From assembly GCF_003403095.1 (NCBI RefSeq), contig NZ_CP031555.1, forward strand, positions 2,992,501 to 3,056,500: 64,000 bases of DNA, written 5' to 3'. Of the stretch, positions 9,197 to 18,366 are shown one piece after another. The first letter of the stretch is position 1, and every line of letters begins with the position of its first letter. Under the pieces are notes generated by a model. The model had not been told where the DNA came from, did no database searches, and saw nothing but the letters and a program-made list of their open reading frames with translations. The DNA comes from Thalassospira indica (GTDB taxonomy: Bacteria; Pseudomonadota; Alphaproteobacteria; Rhodospirillales; Thalassospiraceae). The translations under genes were made by a program, and so were the position numbers.

Positions 9197-10024
9197 ATGA
9201 ACAAGGTCGAAATCATTGCCCATGATTGTCTGGGTGTGGAAGCCGTCATGGCCGAAACACGCCATTCCTTTGCCAAACACACCCACGAGGCGTTTGGCAT
9301 TGGCTTCATGTATGCGGGTGCGCAAAAATCGGCCTCCGGGCGCGGCATGGTCGAGGCCGGGGCTGGCAACATCATCACAGTCAATCCGCGCGAAGTGCAT
9401 GATGGCCACCCAATCGGCGAAGGCCCGCGCGGCTGGAATATGCTGTATTTCGACCCGGCCCTGATTGCGCGCGCCGCAAGTGACCTTTCCGAAACGGCCA
9501 CCGACCAATATGAATTCACGCAGCCCGTGATGGATCGCCCCGATGTTCGGCACTGCTTTGGGGCATTATTCGATGCCATCACCAACGGTTTGGAAGAAAG
9601 TGCAAAGCTCCGGCGCGAAGAAATGCTGCTGCTTATGCTCCACCACGCCATGATTGCACCGGGCGAACCAGCGTCGAAATCAAACGCGCGCACTGCTGTT
9701 GCCCATGCCCGGATCAAACGCGCCAAGGCGTTGCTCGATGACAGCCCGACACACAGCCACAGCCTTGATGACCTCGCCGACGCAACGGGCTTGAGCAAAT
9801 TTCAGACGCTCCGCGATTTCACCCGTGCGACGGGCCTCACCCCGCATGCCTATCTGATCCAGCGGCGGATTGATCTGGCGCGCGCGATGATAAAATCCGG
9901 CGAAACCCTTGCCGATATCGCAAGCAATGCGGGCTTTGCCGATCAAAGCCACCTCAACCGTCATTTTGTTCGTGCCTTCGGCCTGACACCGGGCCGCTAT
10001 GCCCTCGCCGTTCGCGGAAACTGA
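9197..10024 (+). CDS. AraC-family transcriptional regulator with N-terminal cupin
   Basis: The 275-residue protein has a cupin-type sensor (about 1-150; HSFAKHTHEAFGIG, then NPREVHDG) and two C-terminal helix-turn-helix motifs (about 170-270; DLADATGLSKFQTLRDFTRA and LADIASNAGFADQSHLNRHF). This layout matches regulators that often sit beside LysE/RhtB exporters, and the exporter gene starts 89 bases downstream in the same direction. Control of that exporter by an amino acid or related ligand is a reasonable inference. The ribosome binding site is weak. Confidence 0.9.
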   Translation: MNKVEIIAHDCLGVEAVMAETRHSFAKHTHEAFGIGFMYAGAQKSASGRGMVEAGAGNIITVNPREVHDGHPIGEGPRGWNMLYFDPALIARAASDLSETATDQYEFTQPVMDRPDVRHCFGALFDAITNGLEESAKLRREEMLLLMLHHAMIAPGEPASKSNARTAVAHARIKRAKALLDDSPTHSHSLDDLADATGLSKFQTLRDFTRATGLTPHAYLIQRRIDLARAMIKSGETLADIASNAGFADQSHLNRHFVRAFGLTPGRYALAVRGN

Positions 10025-10113
10025 GCAATCCTCATATCCTGCAATTCCGTTCAAGAATGCTTGGCTCGCCATCCGTAGATTGATCGCAACGCAGTCAAAC
10101 AAACGGATGCAAA

Positions 10114-10728
10114 ATGATCAGTCTCGATTTCCTGATAACCTCCCTTATCATCGTCGTCTTGCCCGGTACGGGCGTGATCTATACCCTGGCACTTGGACTG
10201 GGGCGCGGCATGAAAGCCAGCATCTGGGCGGCACTCGGCTGCACGCTTGGCATCGTCCCGCATATGACCGCCAGCATCCTCGGCCTCGCCGCCCTGCTCC
10301 ATGCCAGCGCGCTCGCCTTTGAAATCGTTCGCTATCTTGGTGTGGCGTGGTTGCTGTATATGGCCTGGGGCATGTGGCATGGGACCGGCGCGATGAAAGT
10401 CACCGCCAATGAAACCACCAGCGGCGTGCTTAAAATCATCCGCGATGGCATATTGCTCAACCTACTGAACCCCAAACTGTCGCTCTTCTTCCTCGCCTTC
10501 CTGCCGCAATTTGTTAGCGCTAACACGCCCAATACAACGCTGGAAATGGCCCTGCTCGGCCTGATCTTTATGGCGATGACATTTGCTGTGTTTGTGGTTT
10601 ATGGATGTTTTGCAGGCGCCCTTCGCAGCCACATCATCGAACGCCCAAAGGTCATGGCTTGGATCGGCAAAAGCTTTGCGGGGGCCTTTGTTCTGATGGG
10701 ACTGAAACTTATGCTAACAGAACGATAG
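10114..10728 (+). CDS. LysE/RhtB-family amino acid exporter
   Basis: The 204-residue membrane protein carries the family N-terminal signature FLITSLIIVVLPGTGVIYTLALGLGRG, although the usual PGP is PGT here. The LNPKLSLFFLAFLPQFV motif is typical of the family. Six membrane segments are expected. The family exports amino acids such as homoserine, threonine or lysine; the substrate cannot be told from sequence. It follows the AraC gene and probably forms its regulated target. Confidence 0.92.
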   Translation: MISLDFLITSLIIVVLPGTGVIYTLALGLGRGMKASIWAALGCTLGIVPHMTASILGLAALLHASALAFEIVRYLGVAWLLYMAWGMWHGTGAMKVTANETTSGVLKIIRDGILLNLLNPKLSLFFLAFLPQFVSANTPNTTLEMALLGLIFMAMTFAVFVVYGCFAGALRSHIIERPKVMAWIGKSFAGAFVLMGLKLMLTER

Positions 10729-10747
10729 GATCCTCGCGCAAGAGAAT

Positions 10748-10809
10748 AGCGTTGTTCCATTTTTTGGAACATGCTATCCTCCGTCAAATCGAAATATTGA
10801 AACATGCTA
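10748..10809. promoter_or_regulatory. putative HigA operator and promoter region
   Basis: A perfect inverted repeat TGTTCCA-5 nt-TGGAACA (10753-10771) is extended by TAGC at the left and GCTA at the right. A second half-site, TGAAACATGCTAA (about 10797-10809), repeats the right arm TGGAACATGCTA. Type II antitoxins of the HigA class normally bind such palindromes to repress their own operon. The position 16-77 bases before higB fits. Confidence 0.6.
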
Positions 10810-10824
10810 AGACAAGGACGCTAA

Positions 10825-11127
10825 ATGCGCATCATTGCCCGAAAGGTGCTTGTCGATTTCTGGACCAAACACCCCGAAACCGAACAACCCTTGCGGGCTT
10901 GGTTTGATCGGACGCGTAAAGCGAACTGGCAAAACCATCAGGATGTTCTGGCTGTCTTTGGTACGGCAAAAAGCATCAATGCTGAACGGATCAGGTTTAA
11001 AATCCATGGCAATGACTATCGCCTGATTGTTGCCTTTCGCTATGACGTTCAGATCGCGTGGATCAAGTTTATTGGCACCCACGCCGATTACGACAAAATT
11101 GACGCCAAAACCGTCGACAAGTTCTGA
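10825..11127 (+). CDS. higB: HigB-type toxin (mRNA interferase)
   Basis: The 100-residue protein matches the HigB_toxin family in length and in its blocks: ARKVLVDFWTKHP at the start, ARKANWQN-like central positions, and a C-terminal FRYDVQIAWIKFIGTHADYDKID. Relatives cleave mRNA on the ribosome. AAGGA lies 6 bases before the ATG. The antitoxin gene starts 24 bases downstream, the toxin-first order typical of higBA. Confidence 0.92.
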   Translation: MRIIARKVLVDFWTKHPETEQPLRAWFDRTRKANWQNHQDVLAVFGTAKSINAERIRFKIHGNDYRLIVAFRYDVQIAWIKFIGTHADYDKIDAKTVDKF

Positions 11128-11151
11128 TCGGGTTGGGAAGGAGACCGAACA

Positions 11152-11532
11152 ATGCAAACGACCTATGCCATCAAGCCCATCAAGACCGAAGTGGACTATG
11201 AAGCAGCGATGGAACAGCTTGAAGAGTTTTGGGATGCCAAACCCGGCACGCCAGAAGCCGATCAACTTGAAGTGCTTGGTATCCTGATTGACCAGTACGA
11301 AACGCAACAATTCCCGATTGCCGCCCCCGATGCCGTCGAAGCTGTGCTGTTTTACATGGAGCAAAACGGACTGGATCGCTCTGAACTTGGTAAACTGCTT
11401 GGCAGTCGTTCCCGCGCTTCAGAATTCCTCAATCATAAGACTAGTCTCTCCCTGACGCAGATCAGGAAACTGAATGAGGCTTGGAATATTCCAGCAGATA
11501 TTTTAATCCAGCCGGTTCGGGAGAGTGCTTAA
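11152..11532 (+). CDS. higA: HigA-type antitoxin
   Basis: The 126-residue protein has an N-terminal region that probably binds toxin, then an Xre-like helix-turn-helix (about 62-115; FYMEQNGLDRSELGKLLGSR, then SRASEFLNHKTSLSLTQIRK). The sequence is typical of antitoxins that pair with HigB_toxin-family proteins. AAGGAG lies upstream of the ATG. Its stop codon overlaps the start of the next gene by 8 bases, which ties a third product to this operon. Confidence 0.93.
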   Translation: MQTTYAIKPIKTEVDYEAAMEQLEEFWDAKPGTPEADQLEVLGILIDQYETQQFPIAAPDAVEAVLFYMEQNGLDRSELGKLLGSRSRASEFLNHKTSLSLTQIRKLNEAWNIPADILIQPVRESA

Positions 11533-12409
11533 GACATTGAACCTATTTGGAAGGATACGAAGCAGATTCTACTTTAGATATCTGCCCAAACTTGTTGATT
11601 GGTTAGTTCACCTATCAAACTTCGAGGCTAGAAGACTAATCCCTAAGTCTCAGGCACATTCGATACTTATTGATAACTCTGTCCTCGGACACGGGATTAC
11701 GCATGAGACAGGTTGGGTTTCAAATGGCACTGTGCTTTGGGGAAATACCGTTCCAGTCGATATAGGCTATGCAGCCCGTGTTCCTGTCCACAATAAGAGT
11801 GATCAAAGATCGGTCGCTAAATCCGTAAGGTTTCTGCCATGTATTGTTGATCTCGCAAAAAGCGGATCAATTACGCTGTACAGATCTTTCGAATTGCAAG
11901 ACGAAACCATACCTCATCCAACAGGGAGATATTCTGGTTATGGACTTTTCGACCTGAGTTTATTTAAAGATGTTCCTCTCACCTTAATACCAGACTCATC
12001 GCACAGTTTGACTTTCGGTCTCCAACCTGGAACCGGGCCCACTGTAAAAGAACAAATATCATCAAGGCGGGTGGATATTCTCAGCTCTGATCCTCGTGCA
12101 AAAGAGCTTGAGAAGGCATTAGGTAAAAAAAACTCTCAAGATGCCATTCATATAGCCACTGCGGAACGGAATGGATTTTATTGCTTCATGACGATGGATT
12201 TCCGATTGATTGATGCCATTAAGTCACAATCCGGACACCCTGCAATCAAGAAGCTAAAAACCCGAATACTGTCTCCTGAAGAATATGCTCACCAATTCAA
12301 AATTAGGCCCGTGCACACGCGTATTTTTTCTTTTCACAATGCATCTTTTCCAGTGGCGCACTCGGAGAACTTGGAAAAATCAGAAAGGCAGTCGAAAGAA
12401 AGAAGATAG
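11525..12409 (+). CDS. PIN-like nuclease candidate coupled to HigBA
   Basis: The 294-residue frame starts with GTG overlapping the higA stop by 8 bases; an in-frame TTG at 11537 is an alternative. There is no ATG until residue 222. Signs of a PIN fold are a first strand with LIDNSVL (D50), acidic residues around 123-127 (FELQDE), the typical helix DAIHIATAER (D206) and the strand FMTMDFRLI (D225). These four acidic positions fit the PIN metal site. The protein is about twice the length of VapC toxins, with an extra 50-residue N-terminus and a long middle insertion (about 55-185). Base composition is clearly AT-richer than the neighbours and codon use is different, suggesting acquisition. PIN membership is my reading of motifs, not a database match; transfer of an unrelated gene into the operon is possible. 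Confidence 0.6.
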   Translation: MLKTLNLFGRIRSRFYFRYLPKLVDWLVHLSNFEARRLIPKSQAHSILIDNSVLGHGITHETGWVSNGTVLWGNTVPVDIGYAARVPVHNKSDQRSVAKSVRFLPCIVDLAKSGSITLYRSFELQDETIPHPTGRYSGYGLFDLSLFKDVPLTLIPDSSHSLTFGLQPGTGPTVKEQISSRRVDILSSDPRAKELEKALGKKNSQDAIHIATAERNGFYCFMTMDFRLIDAIKSQSGHPAIKKLKTRILSPEEYAHQFKIRPVHTRIFSFHNASFPVAHSENLEKSERQSKERR

Positions 12410-12413
12410 CCGA

Positions 12414-15400
12414 TTACTCCGCCGCGTCACTCCCCAACCGGTTCAACGCACGTGTCATCAGCGCGCGCAATTTGGCTGGACGGAGCGGTTTGTTGAGCAG
12501 AGAGTAGCCTTGGGCGGCGATCAGATCGGCGGTCTCGGTTGAACGGTCGGCGGTGATGATGACGCCGGGGACGTTAACGCCGTGAACATCACGCAACCGG
12601 ATCAGGACATCCAGGCCGGTCTGGCCGGAATCAAGGTGGTAATCGGCGAGAATGATGTCCGGTGCGAAGGGCGGTCTGCCATCGACGGTTTTGGTCAGGG
12701 TGTCTTCGGCGGCACGGCCCGACTGGGCGGTAACCACGACGCAATCCCAGTTTTCCAACATGGCGCGCATGCCATCAAGGATCGCCGGTTCGTTATCAAG
12801 GCAGAGCACCCGAAGCCCACCCAATTCGCCCGCCATGCGGCGTTTGGGTTTGGGCGTGGCGGCTGTGTCGGCAACCCCCAGCGGTACTTCGACCGAGAAG
12901 ACCGTGCCGCGACCGGGGCGTGAACGCACCGAAACCGGATGGCCCAGCGATTTGCCAAGGCGGTCGACGATGGCAAGGCCAAGGCCAAGCCCCTTCACAT
13001 CGGTGGTTTCCGGGCCTTCGAGACGATGGAATTCGCGGAAGATGATTTTCAGTTTGTCTTCGGGGATGCCCGGCCCGCTATCCCAGACTTCGAGTTTGAG
13101 CGTGTCACCACGCATGCGACAGCCGACCACCGCCCCGCCGGTGCGGGTATAGCGCATGGCGTTGGAAATGAAGTTTTGCAGGATACGCCGCAGCAAGCGA
13201 CTGTCACTGCGCACCCACAGATCACGCTTATGGACCTTGAAGCTGAGCCCTGCATTTTCAGCAATCGGGCCGAATTCGGTTTCAAGCGCACCCAGCACAT
13301 CATTGATCGCAAAGTCGCGAATGGTCGGTTGCATCGCGCCGGCGTCCAGCTTGCAGATATCAAGAAGTTCGTTGAGGAGTTCTTCAACCCCCTTAAGCGA
13401 CAAATCGACCTTGCCGACCAGATCAAGCACGTCTTCGGCCAAACCCTGCTTGCCGCCAAGGGCCACGGTAAACAGGCGCGCGGCATTAAGCGGCTGAAGC
13501 AAGTCGTGGCTGGCCGCGGCAAAGAAGCGGGTTTTGGTATCGTTCGCCGTTTCGGCCTGCTCCTTGGCGTCTGAAAGCTCGGAATTGAGCACCTCAAGCG
13601 CATGCGTTCGTTCGGTCACGCGCGCCTCAAGGCCTTCGTTGGCTTCCTTAAGGGCCTGTTCGGCGATCTTGCGTTCGGTAATGTCGTGATAGATACAGAA
13701 ATAACCCAGCACTTCGCCGGTTTCATCAAAGTGCGGAATATAGGTGCCTTCGGCATAGCGGCCTTCGCGCACGCCAAGGGTGGCGCGTTCGTCATTGCGG
13801 TTGCGGGTAATCGCCGGGAATTCGATTTCGAAGCTCTGGCGATAGCCTTGCAAAACCAGGTCAATCATCGGGGCGAGATGGACAAAGCGTTCCTCGCCCA
13901 CCGCTTCGCGGACCGACATGCCGTGTGCCTCGACGCGCCGCAGGCCAAACATCCGTTCATACGGGCGGTTGGTAAAGCGCAGGCGCTGATTTTTATCGGC
14001 ATAAGCAATCATCACCGGAATGTTGTCGGTATAGATCCTGATATTTCGTTCGCTGTCACGAAGGGCCTCTTCGGTGCGTACGCGTGCGGTGATATCAGCA
14101 ATGGTGGCAACAAAGCCGCCATCAGGCATCGGGTTGGTACGCACTTCGAGCACCATGCCATCGGACCTTTTGCGCTCATAGGTATGTGGCAAACGGCGCA
14201 TCTGCGGCGCGGCATTACGGCCGAGCAGAATATCGATATCCACCGCCCGGTTGCCATTTTCACGACAGATTTGAACAAGATCGGACAGCGGCAAAGTGAC
14301 CTGAATGTCGCTGGTCGAAATGCCCAGCAAATCAATGAAACGGTGGTTCCAGGTCGCAAGCCTGAGGTTATGATCAAACACCCCGACGCCTTGCGAGATG
14401 TTTTCAAGCGTATTGAGCAACAGATCGCGGTTGAACTTGATGGCCTCGGATGCTTCATCGAGCAGTTCCATCGCATCGCGGCGCGACACGGCCTTGTCGG
14501 GCAGCAATAGCGCCATCACCACGCGCGACGATGCGGCCCCCACGGCACCAGACAGCAGATGCTCGGTAAAGTTCGCGGCATCGACATCGGCAAGATCGGA
14601 TCGCTTGGTTTCGCCATCGCGCGATTGCAGATAATTGCGAAAGGCGCGCTGTGCCCAATGCTTGCCAAGGAACCTTGCCGCCAGATCTTCCAGATCGCCC
14701 AGCGTCACCCGGCCCGGCCAGGTATCGTTGCGCGCCTTGGTATCCTTGCGCCAGACATCGACAAAGACCTGTGCCTGACGGCGTTGGGTGACACCCTGAA
14801 CCCCAACAGCGGAACCAACAAACATCAGAACAAAGTTCACCCCCAGTGACCAGACAACCCCATGGGTCAAATGATCCTGGATGCCCACACCCAAAAGCGC
14901 CTGCGGGTTCAGAATGCCAATCCCAAACGGACCGTCTGTCAGGATCGAGGATGGCAACAACCCGCCCTGCACAAATGTCGGCATCAAGAGCGTATAGGCC
15001 CAAAGTCCGAACCCAGAAATCAGACCAAGTCGCACCCCGGTACGGTTGATGTTTTTAAGGTAGATCGCGGCCAGAACAGCCGGGGCAAATTGCGCCATGG
15101 CCGCAAAGGACAGCATGCCAATATCGGCCAGCGCATAGTTTCCCGCCAGAAACCGATAAAACCCGTACGCCAAAAACAGAAGCCCGATAACCGCCGCACG
15201 GCGGATTTTCAAAAGCACCTGACTGACATCACCTGACATGCGTTTCTGGATGCGCTCTGAACGCAGCAAAAGCGGCATGACCAGATCATTACAAACCATC
15301 GTCGAGACCGCGACACAGGACACAATCACCATGCCGGTACTGGCCGACAAGCCGCCGACAAAGGCCACAACCGCCAGCCAGTCCTGCCCTCCAAGCAACG

Positions 15401-16382
15401 GCAAGGTCAGAACGAAGGTATCGGGATTGACCGTTGGATCGTCGCCAAACATGAACAGTCCGGCAATCGCAATCGGCACGACAAAGATGTTGATCGCAAT
15501 CAGATAGGCCGGGAACAGCCAGCGTGCACTCGTCAGGTTGCGGCCATCATCATTTTCAACAAAGGTCACATGGAATTGTCGCGGCAGGCAGAAAATCGCA
15601 AAACCGGCCAGCATGGTTGCGATAAAGAAGTTCGAGGTCATCCACGTATCAGGGATGAACAACTCGCGAATGGTTGGGTCCGCAAGCGCCCGCCTGTTGA
15701 TATCGGCAAAGCCGTCAAACATTCCGTAGACGACAAAGAACCCGACCATCAAAAGTGCCGCCAGCTTGATCAGGCTTTCAAACGCCACGGCAAGAATAAG
15801 GCCGTCATGGTGTTCGGATGAGTGGATATAGCGCACACCGAAAAGGATGGAGAACACCGCCATCAGGACGGTGACATAAAGTGCCGTATCCTTGGAAAAA
15901 TGGCCCTCGGAATGGCGGACAACCTGTTGCCCCAGATCGCCGATCAAGACATCAAAGGACATCGACACGGCCTTGAGCTGCAGCGAAATATAGGCCAGCA
16001 CCCCGACAACCGCGATCAGGGCAACAAGGGCGGCCAGACTTTGGCTTTTGCCATAGCGAGAGCCGAGAAAATCGGCAATTGAGGTGATGTTTTGTTTATG
16101 ACAGACACGCGCGATCTTGGTCATGATGCCAAAACCGACAATCATCACCACAATCGGGCCGATATAGATCGGCAGAAACGCCCAGCCCCCTGTGGCCGCC
16201 GATCCGACGGAGCCAAAGAAGGTCCAGCTTGTGCAGTAAACTGCCAGTGACAGGGCATAGATGGTCGGCTTGAGCTTTGATGCACGCCATTTGTCGGCAT
16301 ATTTGTCGCCATAATGGGCTATGGCAAACAACAACCCGATATAGGTCATGGCAACAATAAAGATCAGTCCGCCCTGAATCAT
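12414..16382 (-). CDS. sodium:solute symporter fused to PAS sensors, histidine kinase and receiver
   Basis: The 1322-residue protein begins with a full sodium:solute symporter domain (about 13 membrane segments, roughly 1-530; LAVYCTSWTFFGSVGSAATGG is typical). PAS segments follow (about 640-890), including one with ERKIAEQALKEANEG at its end. A coiled coil leads to the HisKA box AAASHDLLQPLN (H959), then the ATPase (WDSGPGIPEDKL, GLGLGLAIVDRL) and a receiver with D1247 in ADYHLD. Relatives such as CbrA and CrbS sense transported metabolites or acetate status. The LLQPLN box resembles kinases of the NahK/PAS-hybrid group. Ligand and output regulator are unknown. The stop is 5 bases from the convergent PIN-like gene. 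Confidence 0.93.
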   Translation of the reverse strand: MIQGGLIFIVAMTYIGLLFAIAHYGDKYADKWRASKLKPTIYALSLAVYCTSWTFFGSVGSAATGGWAFLPIYIGPIVVMIVGFGIMTKIARVCHKQNITSIADFLGSRYGKSQSLAALVALIAVVGVLAYISLQLKAVSMSFDVLIGDLGQQVVRHSEGHFSKDTALYVTVLMAVFSILFGVRYIHSSEHHDGLILAVAFESLIKLAALLMVGFFVVYGMFDGFADINRRALADPTIRELFIPDTWMTSNFFIATMLAGFAIFCLPRQFHVTFVENDDGRNLTSARWLFPAYLIAINIFVVPIAIAGLFMFGDDPTVNPDTFVLTLPLLGGQDWLAVVAFVGGLSASTGMVIVSCVAVSTMVCNDLVMPLLLRSERIQKRMSGDVSQVLLKIRRAAVIGLLFLAYGFYRFLAGNYALADIGMLSFAAMAQFAPAVLAAIYLKNINRTGVRLGLISGFGLWAYTLLMPTFVQGGLLPSSILTDGPFGIGILNPQALLGVGIQDHLTHGVVWSLGVNFVLMFVGSAVGVQGVTQRRQAQVFVDVWRKDTKARNDTWPGRVTLGDLEDLAARFLGKHWAQRAFRNYLQSRDGETKRSDLADVDAANFTEHLLSGAVGAASSRVVMALLLPDKAVSRRDAMELLDEASEAIKFNRDLLLNTLENISQGVGVFDHNLRLATWNHRFIDLLGISTSDIQVTLPLSDLVQICRENGNRAVDIDILLGRNAAPQMRRLPHTYERKRSDGMVLEVRTNPMPDGGFVATIADITARVRTEEALRDSERNIRIYTDNIPVMIAYADKNQRLRFTNRPYERMFGLRRVEAHGMSVREAVGEERFVHLAPMIDLVLQGYRQSFEIEFPAITRNRNDERATLGVREGRYAEGTYIPHFDETGEVLGYFCIYHDITERKIAEQALKEANEGLEARVTERTHALEVLNSELSDAKEQAETANDTKTRFFAAASHDLLQPLNAARLFTVALGGKQGLAEDVLDLVGKVDLSLKGVEELLNELLDICKLDAGAMQPTIRDFAINDVLGALETEFGPIAENAGLSFKVHKRDLWVRSDSRLLRRILQNFISNAMRYTRTGGAVVGCRMRGDTLKLEVWDSGPGIPEDKLKIIFREFHRLEGPETTDVKGLGLGLAIVDRLGKSLGHPVSVRSRPGRGTVFSVEVPLGVADTAATPKPKRRMAGELGGLRVLCLDNEPAILDGMRAMLENWDCVVVTAQSGRAAEDTLTKTVDGRPPFAPDIILADYHLDSGQTGLDVLIRLRDVHGVNVPGVIITADRSTETADLIAAQGYSLLNKPLRPAKLRALMTRALNRLGSDAAE

Positions 16383-16531
16383 CCGCGCGTGGCCCTGTGT
16401 GTCATTCTGTAACCGGCCGCCATATTAGGCGGTTAAAACAATCTTGTGTCCGGGACTATACCACGGCGGCGTTATTGTCTAAAACGGCGCAAATCGATTT
16501 GAGAATAAAGTTCAAGGAAAGCGTGGTTCGA

Positions 16532-16924
16532 ATGGCTTCTGATTATGGCTTTTACGCTGGTATTTTACGGTTTGTGGCAAAGAAAACCGAAACCGAAGAC
16601 CCGGAAATCCGTATCATGATGGGGCATCTGAAGGGGATTTCAGACGCAATCGAACAGACGGGTCGATTTATGGTCGAACGCAACAATTGCGAAAGTGCCG
16701 CGCGCGCCTTTGCCGGTGTTGCCAAGTTCCTGCAGGAACGCATCCTGCCCGAGGCCCTGAATGCCGGGAACGAGGGCGCTGTCGAACAGCTTAAATGGAC
16801 GATTGAAACATCGCTTGTGCTGGCTGCCGAACTGGTAAAGCGTGCCGCCAACGAGGAGCTCAAGGATCAGGACAGGTTCACCTTTGACCTGCCCGCCGCC
16901 CCGAATGCGCCGACAGTTCACTAA
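16532..16924 (+). CDS. conserved-looking protein of unknown function
   Basis: About 130 residues from ATG 16532 (MASDYGFYAG); a GTG at 16523 better spaced from AAGGA is an alternative and would add 3 residues. It is a soluble, helix-rich protein without signal peptide or membrane segment, with charged amphipathic stretches (LKGISDAIEQTGRFMVERNN; VEQLKWTIETSLVLAAELVK). I do not recognise a family. Codon use matches neighbours, and a strong terminator follows, so a real gene is likely. It is divergent from the symporter-kinase, 149 bases apart. Confidence 0.7.
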   Translation: MASDYGFYAGILRFVAKKTETEDPEIRIMMGHLKGISDAIEQTGRFMVERNNCESAARAFAGVAKFLQERILPEALNAGNEGAVEQLKWTIETSLVLAAELVKRAANEELKDQDRFTFDLPAAPNAPTVH

Positions 16925-16948
16925 GCGCAATCAAATCCCAAAAACAGG

Positions 16949-16980
16949 AAAGGCCGACACCCGAAGGTGCCGGCCTTTCT
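16949..16980. terminator. bidirectional terminator
   Basis: GAAAGGCCGACACC pairs with GGTGCCGGCCTTTC around a CGAA loop with one mismatch. It lies between the convergent gene of unknown function and the TRAP binding-protein gene. Confidence 0.8.
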
Positions 16981-17008
16981 CATTTCAGCAGTCGTACGAC
17001 TTGGCGAC

Positions 17009-18109
17009 TTAGTAACTGCCGTTGGCAAAAACATTGGCGCGCTGGTTCAGTGCGGTTGCTTCGAATTCCTTGCCATAGGGTGCGGCTTTCTTGGCAAAGT
17101 CCATAAGCGACGCGTAAATGCGGCCATTAAGGTCATTCTTGCCTGCGATTTCTGCAATCGCTTCCTTGGCAGCACCGGCGAAGGCATTGATCAGATCGTC
17201 ATTGAAGTGACGGATCTCGGTACCCTTATCCAGGATCGCCTGATAGGACTGGATGTTGTTAAACGCGAAATCCGACACCGTCTGGTCAACATTGGCCTGT
17301 GCGGCAACGGCAACGATTTCCTGCAGGTCTTCGGGCAGCTCGGCAAGCTTGTCCTTGTTGATAAAGACCTCGATGCCTGAACCCGGTTCGGCAAATGCCG
17401 GGGTGTAGTAGTATTTGGCAACCGATGCCAGACCAAAGGCATAATCGTTCCACGGACCAACCCATTCGGCCGCGTCAATTGCGCCCGACTGCAGGCTTGG
17501 CAGGATGTCAGCCGCCGGCAAAAGCGACGGGGTCGCACCAAGTCGTCGCATGGCTTCGCCACCGATACCGGCATAACGGACTTTCAGGCCCTTGAGGTCA
17601 TCAACCGAATTGATTTCCTTGTTGAACCAACCACCGGCCTGAAGACCAGTGTTGCCAGCCAGGAACGGTTTGACATTGAACTGGGCATAAAGTTCGTCCC
17701 ACAGTGCCTGACCACCGCCAAAACGCAACCAGCCGGAAAGCTCCCACGCCATCAAACCAAACGGAATGGTGGTGAAGAACGAAACTGCCGGATCCTTGCC
17801 AAACCAGTAATACGGGGTGGCATGGGCAAGATCGGCAACGCCTTGCTCGACTGCATCCATGCATTCAAGGGCCGGGACCAGTTCACCGGCACCATAAACG
17901 GTGATGTTCAGGCGACCGCCCGACATCTTGTTTACACGTTCGGCAAACAGTTCGCCGTTTGCGCCAAGGCCCGGGGTTCCTTTCGGCCAGGGCATAACCA
18001 TGCGCCAGTTAATGGTTTCATCAGCTTTGACGATTGATGGTGCGGCGGCAGTGGCGGCAAATGCGCCTGCGGCAACGCCTGCACCGCTCAGAAACGCGCG
18101 ACGTTTCAT
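17009..18109 (-). CDS. TRAP transporter substrate-binding protein (DctP/TakP type), copy A
   Basis: The 366-residue periplasmic protein begins MKRRAFLSGAGVAAGAFAAT, a Tat-like twin-arginine signal. The DctP fold is recognisable by WRMVMPWPKGTPGLG, GGRLNITVYGAGELVP and LQSGAIDAAEWVGPWND. The last block resembles the alpha-keto acid receptor TakP, so a 2-oxo acid or similar carboxylate ligand is plausible. It is about 60 percent identical by eye to the protein encoded upstream at 18367-19458. No DctQ or DctM permease gene is in the window. Confidence 0.92.
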   Translation of the reverse strand: MKRRAFLSGAGVAAGAFAATAAAPSIVKADETINWRMVMPWPKGTPGLGANGELFAERVNKMSGGRLNITVYGAGELVPALECMDAVEQGVADLAHATPYYWFGKDPAVSFFTTIPFGLMAWELSGWLRFGGGQALWDELYAQFNVKPFLAGNTGLQAGGWFNKEINSVDDLKGLKVRYAGIGGEAMRRLGATPSLLPAADILPSLQSGAIDAAEWVGPWNDYAFGLASVAKYYYTPAFAEPGSGIEVFINKDKLAELPEDLQEIVAVAAQANVDQTVSDFAFNNIQSYQAILDKGTEIRHFNDDLINAFAGAAKEAIAEIAGKNDLNGRIYASLMDFAKKAAPYGKEFEATALNQRANVFANGSY

Positions 18110-18290
18110 TGTGGGGCTCCCAATATTGGTAAGATTTTGCGTGAAAAGCTAACGAAGCTAATTTCGTAACCTTGTTTGCGGTCAAAGTTACGTTTTTTGG
18201 CGCGGGCAACAATTCATGATTGCGGGATGCAGCATCGCCCTGAACGCATGACATCGACATTTTATCGACAAATCTTCACCCATAAGTTCA

Positions 18291-18320
18291 AAAAAAGGGA
18301 CTGCCAAACTGGCAGTCCCT
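18291..18320 (-). terminator. terminator of the upstream TRAP binding-protein gene
   Basis: On the minus strand a perfect 11-bp stem AGGGACTGCCA/TGGCAGTCCCT (18320-18296) with a 3-base loop is followed by six T residues. It separates the two tandem paralogues, so each probably forms its own transcript. Confidence 0.85.
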
Positions 18321-18366
18321 GATCGGGGATCGAACCGCAAGGCTCGATAAAGATGTCAGTCTGGGC

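Noticed and set aside
10114..12409. Insertion sequence or integron carrying higBA
   Set aside because: No integrase, transposase or attachment-type repeats flank the module; acquisition is inferred only from composition of the third gene.
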